From positions 1,584,501-1,648,500 of the forward strand of contig NZ_CP146343.1 in assembly GCF_037055275.1 (NCBI RefSeq): DNA of 64,000 nucleotides, written 5' to 3'. The position numbers were made by a program, and so were the translations under genes. Each line of letters begins with the position of its first letter. Position 1 is the first letter of the stretch. Below are positions 62,661 to 64,000 of this stretch, piece after piece. This DNA comes from Pseudomonas sp. ML2-2023-3. GTDB taxonomy: Bacteria > Pseudomonadota > Gammaproteobacteria > Pseudomonadales > Pseudomonadaceae. The notes beneath the pieces were generated by a model. It was not told where the DNA came from and did no database searches. It saw only the letters and a list, made by a program, of their open reading frames with translations.

Positions 62661-62701
62661 TATATATGTTTTAAGTCATTGATTTTTAACGGTTTAAATG
62701 T

Positions 62702-62717
62702 TGGCACGAAAGCTGAT
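62702..62717 (+). promoter_or_regulatory. Sigma-54-like promoter of hmp
   Basis: TGGCACGAAAGCTGAT: the -24 TGGCACG part is perfect, the -12 part CTGAT keeps T, G and T of TTGCT but lacks the C. It is 46 bases upstream of the hmp ATG and 42 bases after the last NorR site. Confidence 0.7.
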
Positions 62718-62762
62718 AGGTAAAGGGTAATTGTTAAAGCCTACGTGCCCAGGAGTTACCTT

Positions 62763-63935
62763 ATGCTTACTGCTCAGGATCGTGCCATCGTTAAATCCAC
62801 CGTGCCATTGCTGGAAAGCGGCGGTGAGGGGCTGATCACTCATTTCTATCGCATGATGCTGTCGGAGTACCCGCAGGTGCGCTCGCTGTTCAACCAGGCC
62901 AACCAGGCCAGTGGCGACCAGCCCCGTGCATTGGCCAACGGCGTATTGATGTATGCACGGCACATCGACCAGCTCGACCAGTTGGGCGATCTGGTGGCCA
63001 AGATCATCAACAAGCATGTTGCGCTGCAAATCCTTCCTGAGCATTACCCGATTGTCGGCAGCTGCTTGCTGCGGGCGATTGAGGAAGTTCTGGGCAGCGA
63101 TATCGCGACCCCTCAAGTATTGAGTGCCTGGGGCGCGGCCTATAACCAGCTGGCCGATATCCTGATCGGTGCCGAAGCCGCCATTTACGACGAAAAAGCG
63201 GCTGCCCCCGGCGGCTGGCGCGGCGGGCGAGCGTTCAAGCTGGCGGCCAAGATCCAGGAAAGCGCTGAGATCACCTCGTTTTACTTCCGTCCGGTCGATC
63301 AGCAGCCAATCCTTGAATTTGCTCCGGGTCAGTACATCGGCCTCAAGCTGATGATTGATGGTCAGGAAGTGCGCCGCAATTACTCACTTTCTGCGCTGGC
63401 CCAGGTCGGTCGCTACCGCATCAGCGTCAAGCGCGAGAGCGGCGGGGTCGTCTCCAGCTTTCTGCATGACCGGATGAACGTAGGCGACACCCTGGAACTG
63501 TTCCCGCCTGCGGGCGACTTCACCCTGACCGACAGCGAAAAACCGCTGGTGCTGATCAGCGGTGGCGTGGGTATTACGCCGACCCTGACGATGCTTGAGG
63601 CTGCGTTGGCGACTAAGCGTGCGATTCACTTTATCCACTGTGCCCGCAATGCCGATGTGCACGCCTTCCGCACCTGGGTAGATGAACTGGCCGATCAGCA
63701 CCCTCAATTGCAGCGTTTTTACTGCTACGACGAGCAGGGCGAATCTGCAAATCATGTAGGGCTTTTGACTGAGGAAGTGCTGGCGCAATGGTTACCGCAA
63801 GAGCGCGACGTGGATGCATATTTCCTGGGGCCCAAAGGCTTCATGGGGGCTGTCAAGCGTCACCTCAAAGCACTGGGTGTGCCTGAGGAGCAAAGTCGCT
63901 ACGAGTTCTTCGGCCCGGCGGCAGAGCTGAAGTAA
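62763..63935 (+). CDS. hmp: Flavohaemoglobin (nitric oxide dioxygenase)
   Basis: 390 residues. Globin domain with proximal His85 (NKHVALQI), FAD domain (RRNYSLS, GVVSSFLHD) and NAD domain (LISGGVGITPTLTML, and FFGPAAELK end). Oxidises NO to nitrate. ATG 62763 has AGGAG 7-8 bases upstream; an in-frame codon at 62745 has none. Regulated by NorR from the divergent gene. About 65 bases of downstream sequence end the window without another feature. Confidence 0.96.
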   Translation: MLTAQDRAIVKSTVPLLESGGEGLITHFYRMMLSEYPQVRSLFNQANQASGDQPRALANGVLMYARHIDQLDQLGDLVAKIINKHVALQILPEHYPIVGSCLLRAIEEVLGSDIATPQVLSAWGAAYNQLADILIGAEAAIYDEKAAAPGGWRGGRAFKLAAKIQESAEITSFYFRPVDQQPILEFAPGQYIGLKLMIDGQEVRRNYSLSALAQVGRYRISVKRESGGVVSSFLHDRMNVGDTLELFPPAGDFTLTDSEKPLVLISGGVGITPTLTMLEAALATKRAIHFIHCARNADVHAFRTWVDELADQHPQLQRFYCYDEQGESANHVGLLTEEVLAQWLPQERDVDAYFLGPKGFMGAVKRHLKALGVPEEQSRYEFFGPAAELK

Positions 63936-64000
63936 CCTTAATCCCCCATTAATCCCCTTGCGCGACCTTTCCGGTAACGTTCAGATACATCCAGGCATCA

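Overview
The window is a chromosomal segment of a Pseudomonas, most likely of the fluorescens lineage. This rests on the complete Pseudomonas-type mra/dcw cell-wall and division cluster, the rplM-rpsI-petABC-sspAB block, OprD porins, a long TrpS, NorR next to flavohaemoglobin, and many Pseudomonas-type REP and GTAGTCGCTGCCGCAGG palindromic intergenic repeats. Coding density is high. I see no rRNA, tRNA, CRISPR array, phage or plasmid genes. One insertion sequence (IS110 family) is present. Species assignment is not possible by eye.

Layout. (1) 1-4.8 kb: end of an SRAP peptidase gene, an M48 lipoprotein protease, a TMEM165/GDT1 manganese exporter behind a yybP-ykoY manganese riboswitch, rsmC, a D-2-hydroxyacid dehydrogenase and a LysE exporter. 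(2) 4.9-12.2 kb: a DUF1302 outer-membrane protein, then a polar amino-acid ABC transporter whose genes enclose an AstE/aspartoacylase-like deacylase and are followed by an RpiR-type regulator. This looks like an uptake-and-deacylation system of unknown substrate. (3) 12.3-20.6 kb: OmpA-like lipoprotein, ZapG, an alpha/beta hydrolase, trpS, zapE, a GlxA-type regulator, the IS110 element with a probable bridge RNA end, and an aldo/keto reductase. (4) 20.8-30.3 kb: rplM-rpsI, petABC (cytochrome bc1), sspA-sspB, and the lpoA-yraN-diaA-dolP block divergent from rsmI. (5) 30.5-49 kb: rnpB (RNase P RNA), then mraZ-rsmH-ftsL-ftsI-murE-murF-mraY-murD-ftsW-murG-murC-ddlB-ftsQ-ftsA-ftsZ-lpxC, nearly all overlapping, driven from a promoter with MraZ boxes.

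(6) 49-59 kb: a membrane diguanylate cyclase that may use an ATT start, an OprD porin, a small secreted protein, and a four-gene minus-strand operon in which an RND adaptor and pump overlap a metal-type response regulator and sensor kinase. (7) 59-64 kb: a small conserved-looking protein, a GNAT acetyltransferase, cheV, norR, and hmp. The norR-hmp gap carries three NorR-type GTCA-N3-TGAC palindromes and a sigma-54-like promoter, a nitric-oxide detoxification switch.

Most of the window is core genome. The less explained parts are the ABC/deacylase/RpiR cluster, the IS110 end structure, the coupled RND/two-component operon, the long inverted repeats, and the unusual start of the diguanylate cyclase. 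All functional calls are from reading motifs and gene order, without database searches.
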